Source: Nymphaea colorata | Taxonomy: Eukaryota > Streptophyta > Magnoliopsida > Nymphaeales > Nymphaeaceae | Reading direction: 5' to 3' | DNA length: 42,899 bases | NCBI RefSeq assembly: GCF_008831285.2 | Contig: NW_022204684.1 | Location: 1-42,899, forward strand | In this document: positions 42,446-42,899 of the stretch, one piece after another | How positions within the stretch are numbered: the stretch's first letter is position 1 | Layout of the letters: each line of letters begins with the position of its first letter | Notes under the pieces: model-generated | Told to the model about the DNA's origin: nothing | The model's input: only the letters and a program-made list of their open reading frames with translations | Database searches by the model: none | Program-made: the position numbers and the translations under genes

Positions 42446-42859
42446 GTGAATGCAGGTATAATTATAGTCATACTTTCAGATATAGGTTTATTTTTCAATC
42501 GTTTCTATATACGTCATGCATATAGCTTGCTTCAACCAACTGGTGTCAACTGGTTTCCTCATAACCTCCTTTGGGCTGGGGGTCCTACTCGACGATCCAA
42601 AATTCTTGCATGGTTTATTCTAGGACCACATTAGACTCAAAATAACCTCACAAGATCTGGTTTTCACCTTGGAGCAAGTGTCCTTTATGTTATTGTGCTG
42701 AGGTCTACCACTCACCTGATGTGGTTTTGTCGAGTGTCTCAAGATCTTTATGCGCTTACCTGGTCTATGCCTCATATTGAAGTCACAAACATATCTACAA
42801 TTCAGAACCTTGATCCATGGACCAGTTAGAGTGAGAAACAAAAAGAAATGGCGTACCAT
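42446..42859 (+). pseudogene. LINE reverse-transcriptase zinc-binding (zf-RVT) fragment
   Basis: The frame 42446-42634 ends HAYSLLQ, then NLLWAGGPTRRSKILAWFI. This is the zf-RVT pattern of plant LINE ORF2 C-termini (S.YSLL, then W...W....P.K...F.W). After the stop, another frame gives RLKITSQDLV, and a further frame CPLCYCAEVYHSP near 42670-42712, which fits the C.LC...E...H zinc ligand set. The fragment continues toward the window edge with stops. It is the tail of a degraded LINE and its RT core is absent upstream. Confidence 0.6.
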
Positions 42860-42899
42860 TTAGAAATGACTGTTTACGTATGGGCTTTTGGAACTCCAG

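Overview
The window looks like nuclear DNA of a seed plant, most likely a flowering plant. It is AT-rich, has no intact gene, and is packed with decayed plant-type mobile elements: Ty1/copia retrotransposons, L1-type LINE fragments, CACTA-like and hAT-like ends, a possible pararetrovirus remnant and a piece of organellar rRNA. I cannot name the species. All arm comparisons below were made by eye.

Region 1 (1-28783) is dominated by a giant palindrome. Positions 232-8875 recur as the reverse complement at about 20136-28783. In the stretch I aligned most carefully (outermost ~340 bp) identity is about 98%. Mirrored positions sum to about 29,000 throughout (232/28783, 476/28539, 4389/24712, 6070/22930, 8722/20289). 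Each arm carries the same fossils in mirrored order: exon-like blocks, a TC/GA microsatellite, a CACTA-like end, a copia LTR-like block, a second exon-like block, a LINE reverse-transcriptase fragment, a copia gag with primer-binding site and LTR, a copia gag-protease-pre-integrase relic, and a possible pararetrovirus RNase H tail. Three indels of about 90-180 bp are specific to one arm.

The arms meet in an 11-kb core (about 8876-20135) made only of degenerate ~115-bp AT-rich monomers. The core contains no appreciable ORF, and monomer orientation flips seven times along it. The flip at about 13780 is the real centre of symmetry. It is off the geometric centre (about 14507) because the right half of the array is about 1.4 kb longer.

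Region 2 (28784-38415) is a retrotransposon pile. A MITE-like fragment abuts the palindrome edge. A collapsed third copy of arm sequence follows (about 29005-29582). Then come two decayed Ty1/copia elements in tandem on the + strand, separated by a shared LTR-like segment. Element A (30489-33311) has gag, protease, RT and RNase H but no recognisable integrase. Element B (about 33640-38268) has all domains but has lost catalytic residues in protease, integrase and RT. Its integrase is split by a 429-bp MITE with an 8-bp target-site duplication.

Region 3 (38416-42899) is AT-rich intergenic DNA. It holds a 417-bp hAT-like MITE full of GAGTCGAG-type motifs, a minus-strand mitochondrial-type large-subunit rRNA fragment, a possible CACTA terminus and, at the right edge, the zinc-binding tail of a LINE reverse transcriptase. 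Nothing in the window looks like a functional operon or pathway. Its interest is structural: a large fold-back locus with a satellite core.
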